32,196 nucleotides of DNA from Streptomyces hygroscopicus subsp. hygroscopicus (lineage in GTDB: Bacteria; Actinomycetota; Actinomycetes; Streptomycetales; Streptomycetaceae). Below are positions 1-8,075 of this stretch, piece after piece. The notes under the pieces are model-generated. The model did not search any database, was not told where the DNA came from, and worked only from the letters and a program-made list of their open reading frames with translations. A program made the translations under genes and the position numbers. Position 1 is the first letter of the stretch; each line of letters opens with the position of its first letter. The stretch lies in the NCBI RefSeq assembly GCF_001553455.1, contig NZ_BBOX01000287.1, positions 1 through 32,196 on the forward strand. Reading direction: 5' to 3'.

Positions 1-1976
1 AGAACGCCCGCCCCTGGGGCGTCATGGCCGCCTACAACGGGGTCAACGGCTCCACCATGACCGAGCACCGGCGGCTGCAGCAGGGCGTGCTGCGCGGTGA
101 ATGGGGCTTCGACGGCTTCATCGTCTCCGACTGGATGGCCGCCCGCGACACCGTGCGGGCGCTGAAGGGCGGGCTCGACGTCGCGATGCCCGGTCCGCGG
201 ACCGTCTACGGCGAGGCGCTGGCCGCCGCGGTGCGCGAGGGCCGGGTGACCGAGGCGGAGCTGGACGGGGCGGTGCGGCGGCTGCTCACCCTGGCCGCCC
301 GGGTCGGCGCCCTGGACGGAGCGGCTCCGGCCGTCGCCCCCGCCGACCGGCCCGGCCCGATCGACGGGGACGCGCTGGCCCGCGAGATCGCCCGGCGGTC
401 CTTCGTGCTGCTGCGGAACGAGGCCGCCGGCGGCCGGGATGCGGTGCTGCCCCTCGGCACCGGCGGCCCCGGCGGGGTGCGGTCGCTGGCGCTGATCGGC
501 GCGGCGGCGCGCGACGCCCGGGTGCTGGGCGGCGGCTCGGCGGTCGTCTTCCCCGACCATGTGGTCTCACCGCTCGACGGGCTGCGGGCCGCCCTGCCGC
601 CGGACGTCGCGCTGAGCTATGCCGTGGGCGCCGACCCCACTGATGAGCTCGCCCCGGCCGCCCGGGGATTCGAGCTGCGCGCCGTGGTCCGGGCGGCCGA
701 CGGGCGGGTGCTCGGCGAGTCGCGGCTGCCCAGCGGGCAGGTGCAGTGGATCGGCGACTTCCCCGCCGGCGTGAGCTACGAGGAGCTGCACACCGTCGAG
801 ACCGTCGGCACCTTCACCCCGCGCGAGAGCGGTGCGCACACCTTCGGCACCAGGGGGCTGGGCGGCCTCCGGCTGGTCGTGGACGGGCAGGTGCTCTTCG
901 AGGGGGAGCAGCTCCCGGCGGCCGTCGACGACCCCTTCGAGGCGTTCCTGGGCTCACCCGTGCCGCGGGGACAGGTGCGGCTCACCGCTGGCGTACCGGT
1001 GGAGGTCAGCCTCAGCTGCGCGGTGGCGCGGCCCGAGGAGGCCCTCCTCGACGCCGTCTGCTTCAGTCTGATGCACCGGGCCCCGGAGCGGGACGCCGAG
1101 GAGCTGATCCAGGAGGCCGTCGCCGCGGCCTCGGCGGCCGAGGCCGCCGTGGTGGTGGTCGCCACCACCGAGCGGGTCGAGAGCGAGGGGTTCGACCGCC
1201 GGCACCTGCGGCTGCCGGGCCGTCAGGACGAGCTGGTGCGGCGGGTCGCCGCCACCGGCACCCCCACCGTGGTGGTGGTCAACGCGGGCTCCCCGGTCGA
1301 GATGGACTGGCGGGAGGAGGTCGCCGCCGTGCTGCTGAGCTGGTTCCCCGGCCAGGAGGCCGGGGCCGCGCTCGCCGATGTCCTGCTGGGCGCGGAGGAG
1401 CCCGGCGGCCGGCTGCCCACGACCTGGCCCGCGCGGCTGGCGGACGCCCCGGTGCGCGAGGTGACCCCGAGCGGGGGCCGGCTGGTCTACGAGGAGGGCC
1501 TGTTCATCGGCTACCGGGCATGGGAGCGGCGCCAGGGCGCCGCCCCGGCGTACTGGTTCGGGCACGGCCTCGGCTACACCGACTGGGCGTACGAGGCGGT
1601 GCGCTTCACCCCCGCGCGGGCCGCCGGCGGGCGCGACGCGGGGGAGGACGACGAGGCGTTGGGGACCGTGACCGTGCGGGTCCGCAACACCGGGGCGCGG
1701 GCCGGGCGGGAGGTCGTCCAGATCTATCTCACCGTGCCCGAGGACGACGGCGAGGAGCGCCCCGTGCGGCGCCTCGCGGGCTTCGCCCCGGTCACCGCGG
1801 GCCCGGGGGAGACGGCGGAGGCGTCCATCACCTTGCCCCGCCGGGCGGCGGAGGTCTGGGACGAGGAGCGGAACGCCTGGCGGCTGGTCCCCGGCGGCTA
1901 TACGGCGGAGGCGGGCCGCAGCGTGGCCGACCGCCGTATCTCGGTGCCGGTGCCGGTGGCGGTGCCGACCCGCTGA
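1..1976 (+). CDS. Glycoside hydrolase family 3 beta-glucosidase-type enzyme, 5' end missing
   Basis: Hydrolyses terminal beta-linked sugars (beta-glucosidase or beta-xylosidase activity; substrate cannot be read here). The frame is open from base 3 to the window edge, giving NARPWGVMAAYNGVNG, a typical internal GH3 stretch, so the gene starts upstream and the ATG at 24 is not the real start. The motif FIVSDWM at about 114-137 holds the GH3 catalytic nucleophile Asp (codon 129-131). The C-terminal GH3 sandwich domain (ALIGAAARDARVLGGGSA onward) is split by a PA14-like carbohydrate-binding insert (about 770-1070, with TFTPRESGAHTF), as in many bacterial GH3 beta-glucosidases. An FnIII-like domain (VRVRNTGARAGREVVQIYL) ends the protein. 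No signal peptide can be judged because the N-terminus is absent. It converges on the esterase gene at 2243-3217. Family call is firm; substrate is inference. Confidence 0.94.
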   Translation, partial: NARPWGVMAAYNGVNGSTMTEHRRLQQGVLRGEWGFDGFIVSDWMAARDTVRALKGGLDVAMPGPRTVYGEALAAAVREGRVTEAELDGAVRRLLTLAARVGALDGAAPAVAPADRPGPIDGDALAREIARRSFVLLRNEAAGGRDAVLPLGTGGPGGVRSLALIGAAARDARVLGGGSAVVFPDHVVSPLDGLRAALPPDVALSYAVGADPTDELAPAARGFELRAVVRAADGRVLGESRLPSGQVQWIGDFPAGVSYEELHTVETVGTFTPRESGAHTFGTRGLGGLRLVVDGQVLFEGEQLPAAVDDPFEAFLGSPVPRGQVRLTAGVPVEVSLSCAVARPEEALLDAVCFSLMHRAPERDAEELIQEAVAAASAAEAAVVVVATTERVESEGFDRRHLRLPGRQDELVRRVAATGTPTVVVVNAGSPVEMDWREEVAAVLLSWFPGQEAGAALADVLLGAEEPGGRLPTTWPARLADAPVREVTPSGGRLVYEEGLFIGYRAWERRQGAAPAYWFGHGLGYTDWAYEAVRFTPARAAGGRDAGEDDEALGTVTVRVRNTGARAGREVVQIYLTVPEDDGEERPVRRLAGFAPVTAGPGETAEASITLPRRAAEVWDEERNAWRLVPGGYTAEAGRSVADRRISVPVPVAVPTR

Positions 1977-2232
1977 CCGGACGGCCTGCGGCCGGGCGCG
2001 CGCCTGACCGCCGTGGCCCGGTCGGACAGGCCGGACCGTCTGGACCTTCGGGGCCATGGTGGGCTGGAAGCGCTTCGCTTCTCGGTGCCGGTGGCGGCGC
2101 CGACGCGCTGACCGGACGGTCTGCGGCCGGGCGTCCGCCTGGCCACCGTGGCCCGGTCGGACCGGCCGGCCCGTCCGGATCGGCCGGATCGGACGGATCG
2201 GACGGACCACAGTGGGCCGGAAACGCTTCGCT
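1939..2232. repeat. Diverged tandem duplication of about 140-150 bp covering the GH3 gene end
   Basis: Copy 1 (1939-2079) and copy 2 (2080-2232) are adjacent and align along their length. Both begin TCTCGGTGCCGGTG, share GCTGACCGGACGG and TGCGGCCGGGCG, and end near CGCTTCGCT. Copy 1 contains the last codons and stop of the GH3 gene, and copy 2 carries the corresponding TGA at 2109-2111. Copy 2 is longer because of short internal repeats of CGGATCGGA at about 2175-2205. This fills the whole gap between the two convergent genes. Confidence 0.85.
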
Positions 2233-2242
2233 CGGCCCGCGC

Positions 2243-3217
2243 TCAGGACGTGGAGGCGGTGATGCGGCGGTAGGCCATGTCGGCGAGCTGCTGCTGGCCC
2301 GCCTTGCTGGGGTGGAACCAGTCCCACTTGCTCAGCTCGGCCGACGTGAAGCGGTACTCGTGCACCGCCGGGTCGAACCGGCACAGCACATCCCGCCCGC
2401 AGGTGTCCTTCAGCACCTTGTTGTACTCCGTCACGCGGTCCGCCACCTGCTGCCGCCGGGCGTTGGAGGCGGCGTCCAGGGCGTCGGAGTCCTTCAGCAT
2501 CGACGGGCAGATGCCCAGCTTCCAGATCTGGCGGCCGAAGATGTTCTTCCGTCCCTCCGACCACAGCCGCTTCAGATCCGGCACGCTGGCCACATACACC
2601 TGGGTCTTCGGCAGATCGCGGCGCAGCCGGGTGAGCGCGGAGGTGAAGGTGGTGCGGAACTGCTCGACGGAGGTCATGTCCTCGACCGAGTCCCGGCAGG
2701 CGTCGTTGGCGCCGATCATCACGGTGATCAGCTTCGGCTTGTGGGCCGCGGCCGCCTCGATCTGGCCGGGGAGGTCGGCCACGACCGCGCCGGTCTTGGC
2801 GAAGTTCCAGGCGTGCGTCCCCGCGCGGGCGGTGGCGGCGGGCAGCAGCCGCTGGGCGAGGCTCTGCACATCCGTGCCGGTGGACCAGGACACCTCGGGG
2901 CAGTCGGAGAGCACCGAACACGCGTCGAAGCCGCGCGTGATGGAATCGCCCAGGGAGGCGATCGAGCTCGGCCGGGTGTTCCAGACGATCGCGCGCTTGG
3001 CGCCGGGGGTCTTCTCGGCGCGGTCGGGCCCGTGCCGGGAGGGGCCGTCCGAGCTGCCGAAACAGCCCGCCGAGCTGAGCACGGCGGCGGCGGTGAACAG
3101 CACGGCGCCGGTGCGTCCGGCCGTGCGCGACATGGTGCGCGGGGTCGGGCGCGCGACCGCACGCGTGGTCGAGGAAGCGGCCGCCGGTCGCTTCCGGCGT
3201 GCAGCGCTGGCCCGCAT
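2243..3217 (-). CDS. Exported SGNH/GDSL-family esterase, probable lipoprotein
   Basis: 324 aa, predicted to hydrolyse ester bonds of lipids or acylated sugars outside the cell. The SGNH blocks are visible: block I SLGDSITRGFD with nucleophile Ser at about residue 92, block III IGANDAC, and block V DWFHPS with the catalytic Asp and His near residue 305. The N-terminus has an Arg-rich stretch, a hydrophobic segment and LSSAGC with Cys at about 52, a lipobox-like site that suggests lipid anchoring, although its -3 residue is Ser rather than the usual Leu/Val/Ile. The ATG at 3217 is chosen because GGAGGGGGAA lies about 6 bases upstream. An internal ATG at 3133 would give a shorter, more standard signal peptide. 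It is convergent with the GH3 gene; natural substrate unknown. Confidence 0.9.
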   Translation of the reverse strand: MRASAARRKRPAAASSTTRAVARPTPRTMSRTAGRTGAVLFTAAAVLSSAGCFGSSDGPSRHGPDRAEKTPGAKRAIVWNTRPSSIASLGDSITRGFDACSVLSDCPEVSWSTGTDVQSLAQRLLPAATARAGTHAWNFAKTGAVVADLPGQIEAAAAHKPKLITVMIGANDACRDSVEDMTSVEQFRTTFTSALTRLRRDLPKTQVYVASVPDLKRLWSEGRKNIFGRQIWKLGICPSMLKDSDALDAASNARRQQVADRVTEYNKVLKDTCGRDVLCRFDPAVHEYRFTSAELSKWDWFHPSKAGQQQLADMAYRRITASTS

Positions 3218-3542
3218 GGCTGTTCCCCCTCCGGCTGTTGGGTGATATCTATCCGGACCGACGGTACGTCACTCTTCCGGCTGTCGCGCACGGTACGTTT
3301 TTCTTGTGCCGGATGAGCGTCGTCCCTGCGGCTTGGCGCGCTGTGCGGTACACAGAACCTTACGCCACGTCACATCCTGTCCAGTTTCTAGAGAATTCTG
3401 CACGATAAATTTCACTGAAGGTAACGTCGAGACTGGTGTGGGAGTGATCACTAGGGCAGAATGTGATCCGATGTCCCGGGCGGGACCGGTACGGGCGCGA
3501 GGCCGCTGGGGAAGGCGCACCTCAACCGCACAGGAGGCCCCG
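3218..3542. other. Divergent intergenic region (325 bp), no gene seen
   Basis: Separates the minus-strand esterase from the plus-strand DUF3145 gene and must carry both promoters. It is noticeably richer in A+T than its surroundings. A perfect 10-bp palindrome, AGTGATCACT, lies at 3443-3452, followed by a second GTGATC at about 3463. I see no convincing -35/-10 pair and no coding sequence. The frame is open upstream of 3543, but it lacks the G/C-rich third positions of genuine genes. Confidence 0.5.
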
Positions 3543-4037
3543 GTGACGACACGTGGAGTTCTGTATGTGCACTCCGCTCCGCGCGCGCTGTGCCCGCACG
3601 TCGAATGGGCCATCGCGGGCGTCCTCGGTGTGCGCGTCACCCTCGACTGGATCAAACAGCCCGCCGCGAACGGCACCTGGCGGGCCGAGTTCTCCTGGCA
3701 GGGCGAGGTCGGTACGGCCTCCAAGCTGGCGTCCGCGCTCCGCGGCTGGCATCTGCTGCGCTTCGAGGTGACCGCCGAGCCCTGCGCCACCGCCGAGGGC
3801 GAGCGCTACAGCTCCACCCCGGAGCTGGGCATCTTCCACGCGGTCACCGGAATGCACGGTGACATCCTGATCCCCGAGGACCGGCTGCGCGCCGCCCTCG
3901 CCCGCTCCGCCCGCGGCGAGAGCGATCTGGAGGAGGAGATCGCCAAGCTGCTCGGCAAGCCCTGGGACGACGAGTTGGAGCCGTTCCGCTACGCGGGTGA
4001 GGGCGCGCCCGTCCGCTGGCTGCACCAGGTCGTCTGA
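3543..4037 (+). CDS. DUF3145 family protein
   Basis: 164 aa. The family is a conserved actinobacterial protein of unknown function. The start TTRGVLYVHSAPRALCPHVEWA is the usual opening of the family, and the whole length is covered. GTG at 3543 is chosen over the ATG at 3306 because AGGAGG sits 6 bases upstream and family similarity begins exactly here. No signal peptide or membrane segment is seen, so the protein is probably cytoplasmic. In Streptomyces this gene is, from general knowledge, found close to the fab operon, as here (fabF ends at 5395). Function cannot be assigned. A short tandem copy of its 3' end follows the stop codon. Confidence 0.9.
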   Translation: MTTRGVLYVHSAPRALCPHVEWAIAGVLGVRVTLDWIKQPAANGTWRAEFSWQGEVGTASKLASALRGWHLLRFEVTAEPCATAEGERYSSTPELGIFHAVTGMHGDILIPEDRLRAALARSARGESDLEEEIAKLLGKPWDDELEPFRYAGEGAPVRWLHQVV

Positions 4038-4072
4038 GGGCGGCACCGGGGCCGTCTGACGGCGGCACCGGG
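4031..4072. repeat. 20-bp direct repeat spanning the DUF3145 stop codon
   Basis: CGTCTGAGGGCGGCACCGGG (4031-4050) recurs at 4053-4072 with one mismatch, at a period of 22 bp. The first copy contains the natural TGA stop (4035-4037); the second contains an equivalent non-functional TGA. Confidence 0.85.
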
Positions 4073-4246
4073 CGGTCCGCCGACGGTACCCGCGCCGGGT
4101 CACCCGCCAGCCGTGCCGTGCGGTCCGTCGGCCGCGCCGGGCCGCCCGCCACCCCTACCGGGCCGTCGCCGTCCGGGCGCCTGACGCACCGCCACCGGCT
4201 CCTACGCTTCCCGCGCCCGGAGCCTTCGACGTTTTAGCGTGGCGAG

Positions 4247-5140
4247 ATGACCGAACAACTCCCGGCAACGTCCGTCGCGGTCCTCGGCACCGGCATCATG
4301 GGCTCCGGTATGGCCCGCAATCTCGCCCGCTCCGGGCTCGACGTCCGTGCGTGGAACCGCACCCGCTCCAAGGCCGAGCCGCTTACCGCGGACGGCGTAC
4401 GCGTCACCGACACCCCGGCCGAGGCGGTGGACGGCGCGGATGCCGTCCTGACGATCCTCTACGACGGCGCCGCGACCCTCGAGACGATGCGGCAGGCCGC
4501 CCCCGCGCTGCGCCCCGGCACCGTCTGGGCCCAGGCCACCACGGCGGGGCTCGACGCCCTGGAATCGCTCGCCGCGTTCGCCCGCGAGAACGATCTCGCC
4601 CTCATCGACTCGCCCGTCCTCGGCACCAAGCAGCCCGCCGAGAGCGGGCAGCTTCTGGTGCTGGCCTCCGGACCCAACGCCGTCCGCCCGGTCGTCTGGC
4701 CGGTCTTCGACGCGATCGGCAGCCGTACGGTGTGGGTCGGCGAAAGCGCCGAGGAGGCCGCCGCCACCCGGCTCAAGCTGGTGCTCAACAGCTGGGTGCT
4801 GAACGTCACCCACGGCACCGCGGAGGCGCTCGCCCTCGCCAAGGGGCTGGGCGTGGACTGGCAGCACTTCCTGGACGCGGTGGAGGGCGGCCCGCTGGAC
4901 AACGGCTACATGCGGGCCAAGTCGGCCCAGTTGCTCCGGGGCGACCTCGAGCCCAGCTTCGCGACCAAGACGGCCGAGAAGGACGCCCGGCTGATCGTGG
5001 AGGCGGGTCGGCGCGCGGGGGTGCGGCTGGACGTGACGGCCGCGGGGGCCGAGCGGTTCCGCCGCGCCACCGGGGCGGGCCACGGCGACGAGGACATGGT
5101 GGCCTCGTACTTCGCCAGCTTCGACGGCGAAGCCCCCTGA
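4247..5140 (+). CDS. NAD(P)-dependent oxidoreductase, 3-hydroxyisobutyrate dehydrogenase / 6-phosphogluconate dehydrogenase-like
   Basis: 297 aa. This beta-hydroxyacid dehydrogenase superfamily member oxidises a beta-hydroxy acid, or reduces an imine or semialdehyde, with NAD(P). The Rossmann motif VLGTGIMGSGMARNLARSG lies at residues 12-30, a substrate-binding motif DSPVLGTKQPAESGQL at about 121-136, and the catalytic Lys at about 177 in RLKLVLN. The C-terminal helical domain (DWQHFLDAVEGGPLDNGYM) is complete, and the length matches the family. It is probably cytoplasmic. The ATG at 4247 places the Rossmann strand at the normal distance from the N-terminus. It lies 209 bases after DUF3145 with no obvious partner. 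The last codons merge into a 13-bp repeat array. Exact substrate cannot be inferred. Confidence 0.9.
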   Translation: MTEQLPATSVAVLGTGIMGSGMARNLARSGLDVRAWNRTRSKAEPLTADGVRVTDTPAEAVDGADAVLTILYDGAATLETMRQAAPALRPGTVWAQATTAGLDALESLAAFARENDLALIDSPVLGTKQPAESGQLLVLASGPNAVRPVVWPVFDAIGSRTVWVGESAEEAAATRLKLVLNSWVLNVTHGTAEALALAKGLGVDWQHFLDAVEGGPLDNGYMRAKSAQLLRGDLEPSFATKTAEKDARLIVEAGRRAGVRLDVTAAGAERFRRATGAGHGDEDMVASYFASFDGEAP

Positions 5141-5300
5141 AGGGCCCCCGAAGAAGCTCCCTGGAGGGGGCTCCTGGGCGCCTTCCGACGGGCCCCGAAG
5201 AGGTTCCCTGAAGACGCCTCCTGAAGGGCTCCCCTGAGAACGCCTCCTGAGAACGCCTCCCGAGGACGCCCCTCAAGAGGCCCCCCTGAAGACGCCCCCG
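5129..5300. repeat. Degenerate 13-bp tandem repeat array
   Basis: Eight consecutive 13-bp units run from 5197 to 5300: GAAGAGGTTCCCT, GAAGACGCCTCCT, GAAGGGCTCCCCT, GAGAACGCCTCCT, GAGAACGCCTCCC, GAGGACGCCCCTC, AAGAGGCCCCCCT and GAAGACGCCCCCG. Looser 10-13 bp units reach back to 5129, where the unit GAAGCCCCCT is the last sense codons plus the first stop base of the oxidoreductase gene. The array fills the gap between that gene and fabF. Confidence 0.88.
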
Positions 5301-5325
5301 CAACGGACGCGGCCCCGACACACGA

Positions 5326-5361
5326 GCGGCCCGTCCCCGGCCGGAGCCGGGGACGGGCCGC
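5326..5361. terminator. Strong hairpin terminator between the oxidoreductase and fabF genes
   Basis: A perfect 15-bp stem, GCGGCCCGTCCCCGG, pairs with its complement across a 6-base loop (CCGGAG). It lies 34 bases past the fabF stop on the minus strand and beyond the repeat array on the plus strand, so it probably ends transcription from both directions. There is no T tract, as is common in Streptomyces. Confidence 0.8.
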
Positions 5362-5394
5362 ACCCGTCGATCCGCGCGTCGGAGCGCCAGGCGG

Positions 5395-6660
5395 TCAGAC
5401 CGTGCGGAAGGCCAGCACCACGTTGTGGCCGCCGAAGCCGAACGAGTCGTTCAGCGCCACGATCGGGCCCTCGCCCGGCAGCGCCCGCGCCTCGCCGGTC
5501 ACGACGTCCGCGTCCGCCTCCGGGTCCAGCGTGTCGAGGTTGATCGTCGGCGGGGCCATCCGGTGGTACAGGGCGAGCACGCTGGCCACCGTCTCCACAC
5601 CGCCCGCGCCGCCGAGCAGATGGCCCGTCATGGACTTGGTGGCGGAGATCGCCATGTGGTCCACGTCGTCGCCGAACACCTTGCGCAGCGCCTTGAGCTC
5701 CGCCAGGTCGCCCTGCGGCGTCGAGGTCGCGTGCGCGTTGACGTGCGCGATCTCCGCACCGTTGAGGCCGGTGTGCTCCACCAGGTTCTGCAGCGCGCTC
5801 CCGATGCCGTTGCCGGACGGCTCCGGCTGGGTGATGTGGTGGGCGTCGGCCGAGATGCCCTGGCCGATGGCCTGCGCGTACACCCGGGCGCCGCGTGCGG
5901 CGGCGTGCTCGGCCGACTCCAGGACGATGGCGCCCGAGCCCTCGCCCATCACGAAGCCGTTGCGGTCGACGTCGAACGGGCGCGAGGCGCCCTGTGGGTC
6001 GTCGTTGTTCTTGGACATCGCCATCATGTTGCCGAAGGCGGCGATGGGCAGCGGGTGGATGGACGCCTCGGTGCCGCCCGCCACGACCACGTCGGCGCGG
6101 CCGGTGCGGATCATCTCGATGGCGTAGCCGATGGCCTCGGCGCCGGAGGCGCACGCGCTCACCGGGGTGTGCGCGCCCGCGCGGGCGTTGAGGGCGATGC
6201 TGACGTTCGCCGCCGGGCTGTTGGGCATCAGCATCGGCACGGTGTGCGGGGAGACCTTGCGGACGCCCTTCTCGCGCATCACGTCGTACTGCTCGAGCAG
6301 GGTGGTGACTCCGCCGATGCCGGAGGCCACGACCGCGCCGAGCCGGTCGGGGTCGATCGAGGCGTCTTCGCCCGCCTTGGCGGTGAAACCCGCGTCCGCC
6401 CATGCCTCACGGGCCGCGATCAGGGCGAACTGCGCGGAACGGTCGAGCTTGCGGGCCTGGGGGCGCGGGATGATCGTGCCCGGCTCCACCGCGATCTTCG
6501 CGGCGATGCGGACCGGCAGCTCGGCCGCCCATTCCTCGTCCAGGAGGCTGACCCCGGACCGGCCGGCCAGCAGGGCCTCCCAGGTCGATGGGGCGTCGCC
6601 ACCCAGCGGCGTCGTGGCACCAACACCGGTGACGACCACGGTGCGATTGGTCGAGTTCAC
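5395..6660 (-). CDS. fabF: Beta-ketoacyl-ACP synthase II (KAS II)
   Basis: 421 aa. Condenses malonyl-ACP with growing acyl-ACP in type II fatty acid synthesis. The N-terminus VVVTGVGATTPLGG, the nucleophile Cys in VSACASGAEAIGY (about residue 170), and the two His motifs VNAHATSTPQGD and KSMTGHLLGGAGG form the KAS II Cys-His-His triad. C-terminal NDSFGFGGHN is the usual glycine-rich loop. GTG at 6660 is chosen because family similarity begins at STNRTVVVTG and GGAG lies about 11 bases upstream; an upstream ATG at 6702 would add 14 unrelated residues. It is the last gene of fabD-fabH-acpP-fabF, 73 bases after acpP, and is followed by the 5326-5361 hairpin. Cytoplasmic. Confidence 0.96.
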   Translation of the reverse strand: MNSTNRTVVVTGVGATTPLGGDAPSTWEALLAGRSGVSLLDEEWAAELPVRIAAKIAVEPGTIIPRPQARKLDRSAQFALIAAREAWADAGFTAKAGEDASIDPDRLGAVVASGIGGVTTLLEQYDVMREKGVRKVSPHTVPMLMPNSPAANVSIALNARAGAHTPVSACASGAEAIGYAIEMIRTGRADVVVAGGTEASIHPLPIAAFGNMMAMSKNNDDPQGASRPFDVDRNGFVMGEGSGAIVLESAEHAAARGARVYAQAIGQGISADAHHITQPEPSGNGIGSALQNLVEHTGLNGAEIAHVNAHATSTPQGDLAELKALRKVFGDDVDHMAISATKSMTGHLLGGAGGVETVASVLALYHRMAPPTINLDTLDPEADADVVTGEARALPGEGPIVALNDSFGFGGHNVVLAFRTV

Positions 6661-6697
6661 AGGAATTCTTACTCCACGTGTAGAAGGTGCTGGATAT

Positions 6698-6714
6698 GCC
6701 ACCGCTTGGGTGGC
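6698..6714 (-). promoter_or_regulatory. Intercistronic hairpin between acpP and fabF
   Basis: GCCACC and GGTGGC form a 6-bp stem with a 5-base loop in the 73-base gap between the acpP stop and the fabF start. It could protect the acpP 3' end or partly stop transcription, giving more ACP than FabF. That role is inference. Confidence 0.45.
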
Positions 6715-6733
6715 GACAACCGGCCCCGAGAGC

Positions 6734-6982
6734 TCAGCCCTGGTGCTTGAGGATGTAGTCGACGGCGTCGCCGACCGTCTTGAGGTTCTTGACGTCGTCG
6801 TCCGGGATCTTCACGTCGAAGCGCTCCTCGGCGGCGACGACCACCTCGACCATGGACAGCGAGTCGACGTCCAGGTCGTCGGTGAAGGACTTGTCCAGCA
6901 GGACGTCCTCGGTCGGGATACCGGCGATCTCGTTGACGATCTCGGCGAGACCCTCGAGGATCTCTTCCTGAGTGGCGGCCAT
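6734..6982 (-). CDS. acpP: Acyl carrier protein of fatty acid synthesis
   Basis: 82 aa, acidic. Carries acyl intermediates as thioesters on a phosphopantetheine arm. The modified Ser is at about residue 41 in DLDVDSLSMVEVV, the conserved DSL motif. The length and four-helix pattern (EILEGLAEIVNEIAG at the start, KTVGDAVDYILKHQ at the end) fit a normal ACP. The ATG at 6982 is preceded by AAGGAG at 6-base spacing, a strong ribosome binding site in keeping with the high abundance of ACP. It lies 82 bases after fabH and 73 before fabF in the fab operon. It is the fatty-acid ACP rather than a polyketide ACP because its neighbours are FabD, FabH and FabF. Confidence 0.97.
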   Translation of the reverse strand: MAATQEEILEGLAEIVNEIAGIPTEDVLLDKSFTDDLDVDSLSMVEVVVAAEERFDVKIPDDDVKNLKTVGDAVDYILKHQG

Positions 6983-7064
6983 TGCGGCGCTCCTTCTTCA
7001 GTGTGTTGCGGTGGTGGCGCAGCATCCGACTTCTGCGGGGCTGCGTGGGTATGGACTATGGAGC

Positions 7065-8075
7065 CTAAGGGAGGGTAACGACCGTCGCTGCGTAGACGAG
7101 ACCCGCTCCGAATCCGATGACGAGCGCGGTGTCGCCGCTCTTCGCCTGCCCCGTCGCCAACAGCCGCTCCATGGCGAGCGGGATGGAGGCGGCCGAGGTG
7201 TTGCCGGTGGTCTCCACATCACGGGCGACCGTGACGTGCTCCGGCAGCTTGAGGGTTTTGATCATCGAGTCGATGATCCGCATATTGGCCTGGTGGGGGA
7301 TGAACGCGTCGAGTTCGTCCGCGGCGACCCCGGCCTCGTCCAGGGCCTGCTGGGCGACCTTCGCCATCTCGTAGACGGCCCAGCGGAAGACCGCCTGGCC
7401 CTCCTGGCGCAGCGCCGGGTAGCGCACGTCCGCGGCGGACTGGTCGCGGTAGACGTCCCAGGGCAGCGTCTGGCTGATGGTGTCGGACTTGTCGCCCTCC
7501 GAGCCCCAGACCGTCGGGCCGATCGCGGGCTCCTTGGAGGGGCCGACGACCACGGCGCCCGCGCCGTCACCGAACAGGAAGGCCGTCGCCCGGTCCTCCA
7601 GATCGGTCAGGTCGGAAAGCCGTTCGACGCCGATGACCAGCACGTATTCAGCGGTGCCGTCGGTGATCATGCCCTTGGCGAGGGTGAGCCCGTAGCCGAA
7701 GCCCGCGCAGCCCGCCGAGATGTCGAACGCGGCCGGCTTGCCGGTGCCGAGCAGATGCGCGATCTCGGTGGCGATCGCCGGGGTCTGCTTGAGGTGCGAG
7801 ACCGTCGAGACGATCACGGCGCCGATCTGCTCGGGCGTCAGCCCCGCGTCGGCGATGGCCTTGCCGCCCGCCTCCACGGACATGGCGGCGACCGTCTCGT
7901 CCGGACCGGCCCAGTGACGCGTGGCGATGCCCGAACGGGTGCGGATCCACTCGTCCGAGGAGTCGATGTGCTTCAGGATCTCCTCGTTGGGCACCACCCG
8001 GGTGGGCCGGTAGCCGCCGACGCCGAGAATGCGCGCGTACGGGGCGCCCTTGCTGGGCCTGATCTTCGCGGTCAT
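7065..8075 (-). CDS. fabH: Beta-ketoacyl-ACP synthase III (KAS III)
   Basis: 336 aa. Starts fatty acid synthesis by condensing an acyl-CoA primer with malonyl-ACP. In Streptomyces the enzyme also takes branched primers and so sets branched fatty acid content (established knowledge). The active Cys is at about residue 123 in AFDISAGCAGFGYGL, the His in FIPHQANMRIIDSM and the Asn in TGNTSAASIPLAM. The ATG at 8075 gives MTAKIRPSKGAPYARILGVG; GAGGAG lies about 11 bases upstream. Its start overlaps the fabD stop in an ATGA at 8072-8075, so the two are probably translationally coupled. Confidence 0.97.
   Translation of the reverse strand: MTAKIRPSKGAPYARILGVGGYRPTRVVPNEEILKHIDSSDEWIRTRSGIATRHWAGPDETVAAMSVEAGGKAIADAGLTPEQIGAVIVSTVSHLKQTPAIATEIAHLLGTGKPAAFDISAGCAGFGYGLTLAKGMITDGTAEYVLVIGVERLSDLTDLEDRATAFLFGDGAGAVVVGPSKEPAIGPTVWGSEGDKSDTISQTLPWDVYRDQSAADVRYPALRQEGQAVFRWAVYEMAKVAQQALDEAGVAADELDAFIPHQANMRIIDSMIKTLKLPEHVTVARDVETTGNTSAASIPLAMERLLATGQAKSGDTALVIGFGAGLVYAATVVTLP

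Noticed and set aside
746..3316. Very long open frames in alternative phases across the GH3 and esterase genes (856 codons plus, 655 codons minus)
   Set aside because: They run through real genes in other frames, are rich in Arg/Gly/Ala as expected for shadow frames of high-GC DNA, and match no family.
3306..3542. N-terminal extension of the DUF3145 gene to the ATG at 3306
   Set aside because: Family similarity and a strong ribosome binding site both start at GTG 3543; the extension has AT-rich, non-coding composition.
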